Source: Phycisphaerae bacterium
GTDB taxonomy: Bacteria; Planctomycetota; Phycisphaerae; Sedimentisphaerales; SG8-4
DNA: 6,075 nt
Direction: 5' to 3'
Assembly (NCBI GenBank): GCA_030614945.1
Contig: JAUXAH010000115.1
Coordinates: forward strand, 1-6,075
Position numbers and translations under genes: made by a program. Positions 1 to 6,075 of this stretch are shown in pieces. How positions within the stretch are numbered: position 1 is the stretch's first letter; each line of letters opens with the position of its first letter. Under the pieces are notes generated by a model. That model made no database searches. It was not told the DNA's origin and saw only the letters and a list, made by a program, of their open reading frames with translations.

Positions 1-259
1 TATCGGTAATTTTGCCGTCAGCGGGCGCCAGCAGCAGGCTACTATCATTTGGGACAGTCCTGTAAGGGTCTCTGAAAAACGCCAGGGACCATATCAAAAT
101 CAGGGCTAAGAGCGGTTCTATTGAAACAAAGGCCCAAAACCGTAGCGACTCTAAGCCTTGCCCTTTACAGACAAAATATATAACAGCTATCAGGCAAATT
201 ACTGATGCAGGGAATATAATCACCTGCGGCCAGCCGTATTTGGTTAGCGGAATCCTCAT
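1..259 (-). CDS. psd: Phosphatidylserine decarboxylase proenzyme, short (archaeal-type) form, N-terminal part
   Basis: This enzyme decarboxylates phosphatidylserine to phosphatidylethanolamine at the inner membrane, using a pyruvoyl group made by self-cleavage of the proenzyme. Translating the minus strand from ATG at 259 gives 86 residues that run off the left edge. The N-terminus MRIPLTKYGWPQ matches the start of short family members. Two hydrophobic stretches follow (about residues 13-30 and 46-64), then the family signature: FFRDPYRTVP at about 63-72 and LLAPADGKITD at about 76-86, corresponding to the conserved FFRDP and SPADG blocks. The self-cleavage site and the rest of the catalytic domain lie outside the window. 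No strong Shine-Dalgarno sequence precedes the ATG; a weak AGG lies about 15 bases upstream. The gene lies beyond the terminator at 361-393, so it probably has its own transcription start. Identity rests on recognised motifs. The short form rather than the longer E. coli form is inferred from the N-terminus. Confidence 0.92.
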   Translation of the reverse strand, partial: MRIPLTKYGWPQVIIFPASVICLIAVIYFVCKGQGLESLRFWAFVSIEPLLALILIWSLAFFRDPYRTVPNDSSLLLAPADGKITD

Positions 260-267
260 AAAAAAAG

Positions 268-295
268 CTAAAAACCTAAATCTAAAAACTAAAAA
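268..295. repeat. Heptanucleotide tandem array A, unit CTAAAAA
   Basis: Four consecutive 7-bp units can be read: CTAAAAA (268-274), CCTAAAT (275-281), CTAAAAA (282-288) and CTAAAAA (289-295); a decayed CTATGGA follows. The array lies just upstream of psd, in its probable leader. It is separated by 16 bp from array B, whose units resemble the reverse complement of these (TTTTTAG against CTTTTAG or TTTTACA), so the pair could fold into an imperfect stem. It resembles the short tandemly repeated heptamers known from cyanobacteria, though kinship is not claimed. A-rich sequence could produce part of this by chance. Confidence 0.6.
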
Positions 296-311
296 CTATG
301 GAATTCAACAG

Positions 312-339
312 TTTTACACTTTTAGTTTTACATTTTACA
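312..339. repeat. Heptanucleotide tandem array B, unit TTTTACA
   Basis: Four 7-bp units can be read in register: TTTTACA (312-318), CTTTTAG (319-325), TTTTACA (326-332) and TTTTACA (333-339). The unit, read as TGTAAAA on the minus strand, is identical to the half-site of the promoter boxes at 497-514 and 5544-5560. Here the period is 7 bp rather than 11 bp, so this is scored as a repeat and not as an operator. Binding by the same regulator cannot be excluded. Confidence 0.6.
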
Positions 340-360
340 CCCTTCTGGCGGATAATCAAC

Positions 361-393
361 AAAAAAAGGCCGACCCAGTGGGTATCGGCCTTT
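361..393 (-). terminator. Rho-independent terminator, minus strand
   Basis: On the minus strand a 9-bp stem (AAAGGCCGA pairing with TCGGCCTTT) is extended by three G-C pairs across a 2-nt bulge and closed by a 3-nt loop. It is followed by an uninterrupted run of T (the A run at 361-367). On the plus strand the hairpin is followed only by TTTCGG, so the orientation is minus. It sits about 100 bases downstream of the promoter at 469-514 with no convincing gene between, and so would end a short transcript. Confidence 0.8.
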
Positions 394-462
394 CGGAGGA
401 GGGTGATGATGCAATTTTAAAAGCCACGTGAGGCAGCACGAGATTACTGCTGCTATACTCAT
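361..462 (-). ncRNA. Candidate small regulatory RNA with an anti-Shine-Dalgarno segment
   Basis: A transcript of about 100 nt is predicted from the promoter at 469-514, starting near 462, to the terminator at 361-393. Three parts are visible. Near the 5' end is a hairpin with a perfect 6-bp stem, GCAGCA pairing with TGCTGC (453-448 with 438-433), and a 9-nt loop. Next comes an unpaired-looking stretch (432-394) carrying CCCTCCTCC at 403-395, complementary to GGAGG ribosome sites. Last is the strong terminator. This plan is typical of bacterial trans-acting RNAs that mask Shine-Dalgarno sequences through C-rich loops. No RNA family is recognised. A competing reading is a 44-codon frame from ATG at 462 to a stop at 328, but it has no ribosome site, is rich in His and Pro and runs through the terminator stem. 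The RNA call is an inference from promoter, fold and terminator agreeing in strand and distance. Confidence 0.45.
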
Positions 463-468
463 AGACGC

Positions 469-514
469 ATAAGAGTCCGAAAAGTTACAAGGTTTTTGTA
501 AAATTCGTGTAAAA
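469..514 (-). promoter_or_regulatory. Direct-repeat box plus -10-like hexamer, minus strand
   Basis: On the minus strand there are two TTTTACA heptamers with an 11-bp period (514-508 and 503-497; core TTTACA-CGAAT-TTTACA). After 22 bp comes TCTTAT (474-469), a 4-of-6 match to the -10 consensus. The start would fall near 462. No -35 hexamer stands at normal spacing, suggesting activator dependence. The same layout, with the same 11-bp and 22-bp distances, precedes the response regulator gene and the divergent secreted-protein gene. The box is clear; the -10 is the weakest of the three. Confidence 0.5.
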
Positions 515-540
515 TTTCATAAAACCGCCGATTCCAAAAC

Positions 541-569
541 AAAAAAGGCCAGTTCTTCTGGACCGGCCT
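541..569 (-). terminator. Rho-independent terminator, minus strand
   Basis: On the minus strand an 8-bp stem (AGGCCGGT with ACTGGCCT, including one G-T pair) is extended past a mismatch by one more pair and closed by an AGAA loop. It is followed by TTTTTTGTTTT. The stop codon of the 31-codon frame at 569-664 overlaps the foot of the stem. It would shield the downstream minus-strand promoter at 469-514 from read-through. Confidence 0.75.
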
Positions 570-664
570 CAATATTTTACATCGTAGTGACCAAGCTCTA
601 TTGCCCCAGCAACTTCTGCAATCAAGTCTTGACGTCGCTGGCAAAAGTCGGTAATCTCCGGCAA
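569..664 (-). other. Possible tail of a decayed gene or 31-residue peptide, unrecognised
   Basis: From a TTG at 664 the minus strand reads 31 codons to TGA at 571-569: MPEITDFCQRRQ, then DLIAEVAGAIELGHYDVKY. The composition is that of an ordinary soluble helical protein rather than a random frame, and the stop abuts a good terminator in the same direction. There is no ribosome site. Upstream the frame stays open only through heptamer array C, giving a low-complexity NYQLPIT-type peptide. One reading is the surviving 3' end of a minus-strand gene whose front was lost at the repeat array. A chance frame is the alternative. No family is recognised. Confidence 0.25.
629..657 (+). promoter_or_regulatory. 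Weak sigma70-like promoter candidate for eno
   Basis: TTGACG (629-634, 5 of 6 to the -35 consensus) is followed after 17 bp by TAATCT (652-657, 3 of 6 to the -10 consensus). It is the best-spaced pair seen on the plus strand upstream of eno. A start near 664 would put heptamer array C and the 716-751 hairpin in a leader of about 100 nt. The poor -10 keeps confidence low. Confidence 0.25.
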
Positions 665-669
665 ATGGG

Positions 670-2100
<1,431 letters not shown>

Positions 2101-2108
2101 GAAAAGAA

Positions 2109-2143
2109 ATACGCAATACGCAATACGATATACGCAATACGAG
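2109..2143. repeat. Heptanucleotide tandem array E, unit ATACGCA
   Basis: Five 7-bp units can be read: ATACGCA (2109), ATACGCA (2116), ATACGAT (2123), ATACGCA (2130) and ATACGAG (2137-2143). The array fills the space between eno and the downstream gene and ends two bases before the chosen ATG at 2145. Translated in the frame of that gene it gives a low-complexity RNTQYDIRNT peptide, which is unlikely to be genuine protein. It is partly complementary to array D, making a hairpin in the intergenic mRNA. Confidence 0.8.
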
Positions 2144-2144
2144 A

Positions 2145-2639
2145 ATGCGAAGGCAAAATATCCTGCGAATGTTTTTTTTTGTCGTTTTCTTTAGCATCGG
2201 CGGAGCAGCGCTGTTCGGCTCGATCATCTGCGGTGAAGTGCTTCAATACTATCATAACAGGCAACTGTTGAAAGCGAAGGAAGAATTATCAAATCGGCTG
2301 AAGTCCTTAAATGACGACTACGATGTACTGCTGCAAAATTTGGAAAAAGACCCCAATCTTCTTGAGCGCATCGCCCCCCTTGTACTCGGCACAGAACGTA
2401 ACGATGCGAACATCATTTATCCAAAAGCAACAGAGGAGCTGTTGGAGGCGGTCAAGAAGGCCTTAGGAGAAGATTCGAGCCAACAATCCACCGAGCCAGT
2501 GATACCTAATTGGCTTATCCGGTGCGGCGAACCAATCCGGCGAGTCATTTTATTTTTGGCGGGCGTCTTTTTGGTTCTTATTTCGTTTATATGGCTCGGC
2601 TCCGCCAAGTCCGCCCGTGCGGACCAGGAGGAACCATAG
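2145..2639 (+). CDS. Membrane coiled-coil protein, probable FtsB/DivIC-like septum formation initiator with an extra C-terminal membrane segment
   Basis: The 164-residue product has a basic N-terminus, a hydrophobic segment (about 9-29) and then a charged heptad-type coiled coil (about 32-68). The coiled coil ends in LEKDPNLLERIAPLVLG (66-82), which resembles the short post-coil region of FtsB/DivIC proteins. Those are bitopic division proteins that join FtsL and FtsQ/DivIB at the septum. A linker rich in polar residues follows, then a second hydrophobic segment (about 133-152) and a charged tail. The second membrane segment and the length are unusual, since family members have about 100 residues and one membrane pass. 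Position supports the call: an FtsB/DivIC-family gene directly follows eno in several bacterial groups. The start is uncertain. GTG at 2097 would add 16 repeat-encoded residues, ATG at 2169 would drop 8, and none has a good ribosome site. Assignment to the family is an inference of moderate strength. Confidence 0.6.
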   Translation: MRRQNILRMFFFVVFFSIGGAALFGSIICGEVLQYYHNRQLLKAKEELSNRLKSLNDDYDVLLQNLEKDPNLLERIAPLVLGTERNDANIIYPKATEELLEAVKKALGEDSSQQSTEPVIPNWLIRCGEPIRRVILFLAGVFLVLISFIWLGSAKSARADQEEP

Positions 2640-2715
2640 TTACTTGAACCTCAGCCTGCCGAGGCGGTATTATTTAACTGGACGAATGTGGGTCCCGGCT
2701 TCAGACGTGGCGGCG

Positions 2716-4752
2716 CTACATCTGGGCAGCTAAGGCCACCCTAAAGATTGCGCCGGTTGGCTTGGCAGTGATGATTTCCACAAAACCATTGTGTGCCTGG
2801 GCGAATTTTTTCACGAGGGCAAGACCCAGGCCAGTTCCGGTAGTTTCGCGCGTAGCTTCTGCTCCGGAGCGATAGAATTCCTCGAAGATTTTTTTTCGCT
2901 GCCGATGAGGGACGCCGGGGCCATGGTCCTCAACCTCGATCAAGATGAATTGCTCGTCACTTCTGGTTCGTACGGTGATGGTCTTATCCTCGGCATCGCG
3001 TGCGTATTTGATTGCATTGTCCAGCAGGTTAACAACTATCTGCGTAACTGCATCACCATCAAAAACGGTTTGGGCGGGGTGTTCGAGGTCCATTTTTATC
3101 GAAAAGGCGCTCTGTGCTGCGTAGGGTGTCATCATTTCAACTACATCCGCAATGCATTCATTTATATCGCCCAGGCTGAAAGTATATTTTTTCTGTTTCT
3201 TCTGGATGCGAGAAAAGTCAAGCACGTTCTCGATGAGCCTGCTCAATCGCTCGCTTTCCTGCCGCATACTCCCGTAATATTCGGCGAGCTTGTCCTCCGA
3301 TTTGACCCAGTTCTTCTCCAGCATCTCCGAGTACATTCGTATTGAAGTCAGCGGCGTTCTAAGCTCGTGCGAGACGGCTGATATAAAATCATCCTTTTTC
3401 TGCGCCAGTTTGAGCTGCGCCCGCGTACTGAGCCACAAACTGGTAAGCGCCAGCGTTACCGCTAAAAGCACTATCGAAATAATACCAAAATACCAGTGTC
3501 GAAGCTGACTTATTTGTCTGCCAATCCAGGCAGGGTCGATTTCCATAAGGTTTAATACCAACTCACCAAAGTCAAAGACTAATACTGCTGTATAGGCGAC
3601 GTTATTATTTTCTGCCCACCCATTTTTCGTTTGAGGTAATTCAAAGCCCATACCTTCGCGTATCAACCGCGCTGCGGATTCTTTGACCTCCTCGACCAAC
3701 TTCTTTTCATTTAGCTGGAATCCCTGTAGGAAGTGCCTGTCTTCGATTTGTACGTTCCTGAGTAGAAACACCTGTTTGGCAAATATGGATTCCTCAGCAC
3801 TGCCGCCGGTAACTATCGTCTCAAAGCCTCCAATCCTGACCTGCACTGTCTCACTTTGCTCTCTCTGCTCAGACGACTGCTGGTCAGCATATCTATCGAT
3901 TGTTTGAGCCATTTCTTCAGCTTGTGTTAGGGGTGTCTGTTCCCGCCCTGTCTCTTGCGATTGTGTTAAATCCATTCGCTCATTCTGTTGCCTTCTACGG
4001 GAATCTACTACTCGCTGCCGCAAATCCGGGTTTGCAGCAACATTGTCTATAAATGTCTGACGCTCTTGCTCGATAACCTGAGTCTTCTGCCGCTGTGCCC
4101 GCAGACTCTCGATGGGCAAAGCCTTTCCCTGCCGGCTCTTCAATCCTCCGCCCTTCGCGAGTGTGCTTTTCTGAACGTTCTGTGCGACTACCTGCTCTTT
4201 TTTCTGTGTCTCTGATAGTGGCTTTGTCAAAGCGCTTTCCATATTAACATTCAACTTGAATGAACCCGGTGTCACACCTTTTAGCACAGGCAGCAGATTG
4301 GTTCCTATGTTTTTACGGTTCAATAGTACTTTAGCGTCCAGACTTTTGTTGTCCTCAGTTGCACCCTCCCTCTGCACTATGTCATCATTTGGCGTGATGA
4401 TGCTGCCGTCTGACTCGATTTGAAAGTTGCCCCAGGCAAAGCTGTTGTCCAGCCCACCAGCCAGCGGCGAACGCAATAAAGTCACCTGCTGAGCTCGCTG
4501 ACCGGGCGCGACGTTTTCCGGCACATAGTAATACTGGTAATCGGTATAAGCTCGGTTTTGTTCTGTCTGCATGAACACATCAAGTTTGCGTTTTACATCC
4601 TGCCTGATTTGTTCTGCCACTGCGGCAAATTCGCCCAGTCGCGTACCTTCTATGCCCTGCGCCCATTTTTCGACAGCGTGGTATCCCAGCACCGTCAGCC
4701 CGCAAAGGGCTACGGCGATTATTACCGTTAAAATAATAAGCCGCCTGTACAT
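2716..4752 (-). CDS. Membrane sensor histidine kinase with a large extracytoplasmic domain, 678 aa
   Basis: This is the partner kinase of the response regulator encoded just upstream; it autophosphorylates on His and passes the phosphate to the regulator's Asp. Segments in order: membrane helix about 5-24; a long extracytoplasmic region, 25-420; second membrane helix about 421-442; HisKA domain about 452-517 with SHELRTP and phospho-acceptor His462; HATPase domain about 565-676 with N box Asn575 and Asn579 (NLLDNAIKYA), G1 box DHGPGVP (609-615), F box IFEEFYRSG and G2 box TGTGLGLAL (638-646). No HAMP or PAS domain fits between the second helix and HisKA. Residues about 180-305 of the sensor are strongly Gln, Arg, Lys and Glu rich and probably extended or helical. 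The ligand cannot be read from the sequence. The start follows the regulator stop by 24 nt, with AGGA 13 nt upstream of ATG, so the two genes are one operon. No terminator is evident after the stop. Confidence 0.93.
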   Translation of the reverse strand: MYRRLIILTVIIAVALCGLTVLGYHAVEKWAQGIEGTRLGEFAAVAEQIRQDVKRKLDVFMQTEQNRAYTDYQYYYVPENVAPGQRAQQVTLLRSPLAGGLDNSFAWGNFQIESDGSIITPNDDIVQREGATEDNKSLDAKVLLNRKNIGTNLLPVLKGVTPGSFKLNVNMESALTKPLSETQKKEQVVAQNVQKSTLAKGGGLKSRQGKALPIESLRAQRQKTQVIEQERQTFIDNVAANPDLRQRVVDSRRRQQNERMDLTQSQETGREQTPLTQAEEMAQTIDRYADQQSSEQREQSETVQVRIGGFETIVTGGSAEESIFAKQVFLLRNVQIEDRHFLQGFQLNEKKLVEEVKESAARLIREGMGFELPQTKNGWAENNNVAYTAVLVFDFGELVLNLMEIDPAWIGRQISQLRHWYFGIISIVLLAVTLALTSLWLSTRAQLKLAQKKDDFISAVSHELRTPLTSIRMYSEMLEKNWVKSEDKLAEYYGSMRQESERLSRLIENVLDFSRIQKKQKKYTFSLGDINECIADVVEMMTPYAAQSAFSIKMDLEHPAQTVFDGDAVTQIVVNLLDNAIKYARDAEDKTITVRTRSDEQFILIEVEDHGPGVPHRQRKKIFEEFYRSGAEATRETTGTGLGLALVKKFAQAHNGFVEIITAKPTGAIFRVALAAQM

Positions 4753-4776
4753 TTGCTTTACTTCATCCTGTGATAG

Positions 4777-5499
4777 TTAATTTTCATATTTATAGCCTGC
4801 ACCACGCACGGTTTTGATAATTTGCGGGTCGGCTGAGTTTTTCTCGATTTTACTCCTCAACTTGGCGATGTGCATATCCGTGGTCCTTGTGCCTAATTCA
4901 GTCATAGTCTCTTCCCAAACCTCTTTATAAAGCTCTTCTCTGCTGATGACACGGTTTGGATTAGCGGCAAAATACTGCAAGATTGCCGCTTCGCGTTTGG
5001 TAATTTCTACTTCCTTTTTTTTGTCTGCACCTGTGGTTGCGCAGGCACGGGTGCGTTTTATTTTCAACGCTGCAATATCAACATCCAAATCTGCAAACTT
5101 AAAGGTCTGCCCGACTGCTCGGGCCGGGTCTATTCGTCGCAACACCGCTTTTATCCGTGCCAGCAGCTCATCGAGCGAAAATGGCTTGGTGATATAGTCA
5201 TCGGCTCCGATGTTCAGGCCCATTACTTTTTCTTTCTGCTGACCCTTGGCTGTCAGCATAATGATGGGAGTTTGCATGCCGTCTCGACGCCATTTTGTAC
5301 ATAGTTGCTCGCCGCTGATTTTCGGCAGCATCAGGTCAAGCAAAATCAAATCAAAGCGCCTCTTGGCCACAGTTCGTTCAGCTTCAAGCCCATCCACGGC
5401 TTCGGTAACCTTAAAATCGTGGAACTCCAGAAAATCCGTCAGGGCTGTTCGGATTTTCTGCTCATCTTCAACTATTAGTATATGAGCTTTTTGTTCCAT
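4777..5499 (-). CDS. OmpR/PhoB-family response regulator, 240 aa
   Basis: This is a DNA-binding regulator activated by phosphorylation from the kinase encoded next to it. The receiver domain (about 5-120) has the acidic pair Glu11-Asp12, phospho-acceptor Asp55 in LLDLMLP, Thr83 in MLTAKG and Lys105 in TKPF. A winged-helix output domain (about 133-238) shows EITKREAAILQYF, then RTTDMHIAKLRSKIE as the recognition-helix region, and IKTVRGAGYKY as the wing. The segment before EITKRE (about 148-163, rich in Lys and Ala) is a little longer than usual. The start is fixed by AGGTG five or so bases upstream of ATG. Directly upstream lies a TATAAT hexamer with an 11-bp direct repeat 22 bp further out, so autoregulation is likely. 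PhoB-type regulators bind 11-bp direct repeats of this kind. Naming it PhoB is not justified, because the partner kinase does not have the usual PhoR layout. Confidence 0.95.
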   Translation of the reverse strand: MEQKAHILIVEDEQKIRTALTDFLEFHDFKVTEAVDGLEAERTVAKRRFDLILLDLMLPKISGEQLCTKWRRDGMQTPIIMLTAKGQQKEKVMGLNIGADDYITKPFSLDELLARIKAVLRRIDPARAVGQTFKFADLDVDIAALKIKRTRACATTGADKKKEVEITKREAAILQYFAANPNRVISREELYKEVWEETMTELGTRTTDMHIAKLRSKIEKNSADPQIIKTVRGAGYKYEN

Positions 5500-5515
5500 A
5501 CCACACCTACTATAT

Positions 5516-5560
5516 ATTATAGACTAAATCGGAGCGAAAGGTTTGTAAATGTTTTGTAAA
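5516..5560 (-). promoter_or_regulatory. Activator-type promoter of the two-component operon
   Basis: On the minus strand, TTTACA (5560-5555), AAACA, TTTACA (5549-5544), then exactly 22 bp, then a perfect TATAAT (5521-5516). A start near 5509 would give a leader of only about 10 nt, with the Shine-Dalgarno AGGTG (5508-5504) at its very 5' end. There is no -35 hexamer at 16-18 bp. The repeat would lie on one face of the helix at about -35 to -51, a normal place for an OmpR-family activator. Binding by the adjacent regulator is an inference. Confidence 0.65.
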
Positions 5561-5576
5561 AAAGCTCACCTTTTAT

Positions 5577-5621
5577 TTTACACCCATTTTACTCAACTCT
5601 CAACCGCCGCTGTCGTATTAT
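5577..5621 (+). promoter_or_regulatory. Activator-type promoter of the divergent secreted-protein gene
   Basis: On the plus strand, TTTACA (5577-5582), CCCAT, TTTACT (5588-5593), then exactly 22 bp, then TATTAT (5616-5621). The layout mirrors the promoter firing the other way from the same intergenic region and matches that at 469-514. A start near 5628 would give a leader of about 119 nt before the ATG at 5747, containing a perfect ribosome site and tiny reading frames. Confidence 0.5.
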
Positions 5622-5657
5622 TAATTCAACAGAAACAACCTATTTTATGACTTTTTG

Positions 5658-5685
5658 AAAGGAGGTGAAAATGAAGAATTATTGA
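5658..5685 (+). promoter_or_regulatory. Full-consensus Shine-Dalgarno with a 4-codon leader frame
   Basis: AAAGGAGGTGA (5658-5668), complementary to the 16S rRNA 3' end over its full length, stands five bases before ATG at 5671. That ATG opens only Met-Lys-Asn-Tyr before TGA at 5683-5685. Two further tiny frames follow: Met-Ala-Val-Val-Glu-Asn-Ser-Cys (5693-5719) and Met-Arg-Phe (5734-5745), the last ending one base before the ATG of the secreted-protein gene, which itself has no ribosome site. This suggests a translated leader with reinitiation or coupling, or a minigene-like control element. A lost or shifted gene start is the alternative. Confidence 0.45.
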
Positions 5686-5746
5686 CAAGCTGATGGCAGT
5701 GGTTGAGAACAGTTGTTAACTTTTTAACACGAAATGAGATTTTGAG

Positions 5747-6075
5747 ATGATTAGAACAGAAAAAACTGGGGTAATTTTGGTGAGCGTTTTCGCTTTGTGC
5801 GTTTTGACAGGGAGCTTCGCTTTGGCAAACGGTGGGCCGTTTGTGCTGAAGTATCCAAACGGTGCCCCGGCTGCGAAGGGCGTGCTTGCGCGTCTTGACC
5901 CCGGCTTGAAACCCGCGCGGGAGACGCGCCTTCGGGTTATCAAGGAGGACCTGAAGGTAACATTTGGTAAGGACAGGATATCAAGGGGTAACACTACGAT
6001 GCCGCCCCTTGTCCGTGTCTCGGCTGAGTACACGATTGAGAACCCCACCGGTAAAGAGGTCGAGATAGACTTTGG
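5747..6075 (+). CDS. Secreted protein of unknown function, N-terminal part
   Basis: The frame from ATG at 5747 is open to the window edge (109 codons and two bases). An in-frame stop at 5735-5737 makes this the first usable ATG. Residues 1-27 form a clear Sec signal peptide: short charged start MIRTEK, hydrophobic core about 8-24, and a likely signal peptidase site after ALA (25-27), before NGGPF. The mature part is mixed polar and basic, with LARLDPGLKPARETRLRVIK, then PPLVRVSAEYTIENPTGKEV, which looks like the first beta strands of an immunoglobulin-like fold. No family is recognised with confidence. Translation probably depends on the upstream leader frames, as no Shine-Dalgarno precedes the ATG. 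It is divergent from the two-component operon and shares its promoter architecture, so it is a likely target of that regulator and perhaps a partner of the sensor's outer domain. That link is inference. It is exported, to the periplasm or beyond. Confidence 0.8.
   Translation, partial: MIRTEKTGVILVSVFALCVLTGSFALANGGPFVLKYPNGAPAAKGVLARLDPGLKPARETRLRVIKEDLKVTFGKDRISRGNTTMPPLVRVSAEYTIENPTGKEVEIDF

Noticed and set aside
395..420. Plus-strand ribosome-site-like GGAGGAGGGTG followed by ATGATG
   Set aside because: It opens only Met-Met-Gln-Phe before a stop, and the nearby promoter and terminator signals are on the minus strand; the purine run is better explained as the complement of the C-rich RNA segment.
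328..462. Minus-strand 44-codon frame starting at the predicted transcript start (leaderless peptide)
   Set aside because: No ribosome site, a His/Pro-rich middle, and the frame runs through the terminator stem and T tract. Kept only as an alternative to the small RNA.
2654..2665. Short hairpin GCCT-GCCG-AGGC between the convergent genes as a terminator
   Set aside because: Only 4 bp of stem and no T run on either strand. The 76-bp spacer 2640-2715 shows no convincing terminator.
2791..3345. Long plus-strand reading frames inside the kinase region and shorter ones across 3290-5485
   Set aside because: They lie antisense to the kinase and regulator, whose conserved motifs fix the coding strand, and they lack ribosome sites and recognisable protein features.
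4777..5499. Naming the two-component pair PhoB/PhoR
   Set aside because: The operator-like repeats recall Pho boxes, but the kinase has a large extracytoplasmic sensor and no PAS domain, and no phosphate genes are in view.

Overview
The window looks like chromosomal sequence from a Gram-negative-type bacterium of moderate GC content. It carries an enolase gene, a FtsB/DivIC-like gene, an OmpR-family two-component system with a large extracytoplasmic sensor, and a short archaeal-type phosphatidylserine decarboxylase. The gene content and the many heptanucleotide repeat arrays would fit a Planctomycetota-like lineage. That is a weak inference: nothing here fixes the taxonomy.

Layout, left to right. 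(1) Positions 1-259, minus strand: the 5' end of psd, cut by the window edge. (2) Positions 260-764 hold no convincing protein gene but are densely structured. They contain two adjacent heptamer arrays (268-339), a candidate small RNA on the minus strand with its own promoter and terminator (about 361-514), a second minus-strand terminator (541-569) that ends a 31-codon reading frame, a third heptamer array (670-716) and a hairpin beside the eno ribosome site (716-751). (3) Positions 765-2639, plus strand: complete enolase, then two more heptamer arrays, then a small membrane coiled-coil protein of probable FtsB/DivIC type. (4) Positions 2716-5499, minus strand: a response regulator gene followed by its histidine kinase gene, convergent with the eno pair. 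(5) Positions 5500-6075: a divergent control region, then the start of a secreted protein of unknown function on the plus strand, cut by the window edge.

The most notable signal is a repeated promoter architecture: two TTTACA-type hexamers 11 bp apart (TTTACA-N5-TTTACA), then exactly 22 bp, then a -10-like hexamer. It occurs three times: before the response regulator gene (minus strand, -10 TATAAT), before the divergent secreted-protein gene (plus strand, -10 TATTAT), and before the candidate small RNA (minus strand, -10 TCTTAT). None has a recognisable -35 box at normal spacing, as expected of activator-dependent promoters bound by an OmpR/PhoB-type regulator. The simplest model is a compact regulon in which the regulator controls its own operon, an exported protein and a small RNA with an exposed CCCTCCTCC anti-Shine-Dalgarno segment. 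The repeat spacing is read directly from the sequence; assigning it to this regulator, and the RNA itself, are inferences.

The second notable signal is five short arrays with a strict 7-bp period but different unit sequences. One of them supplies the last codons of enolase and the stop codon.
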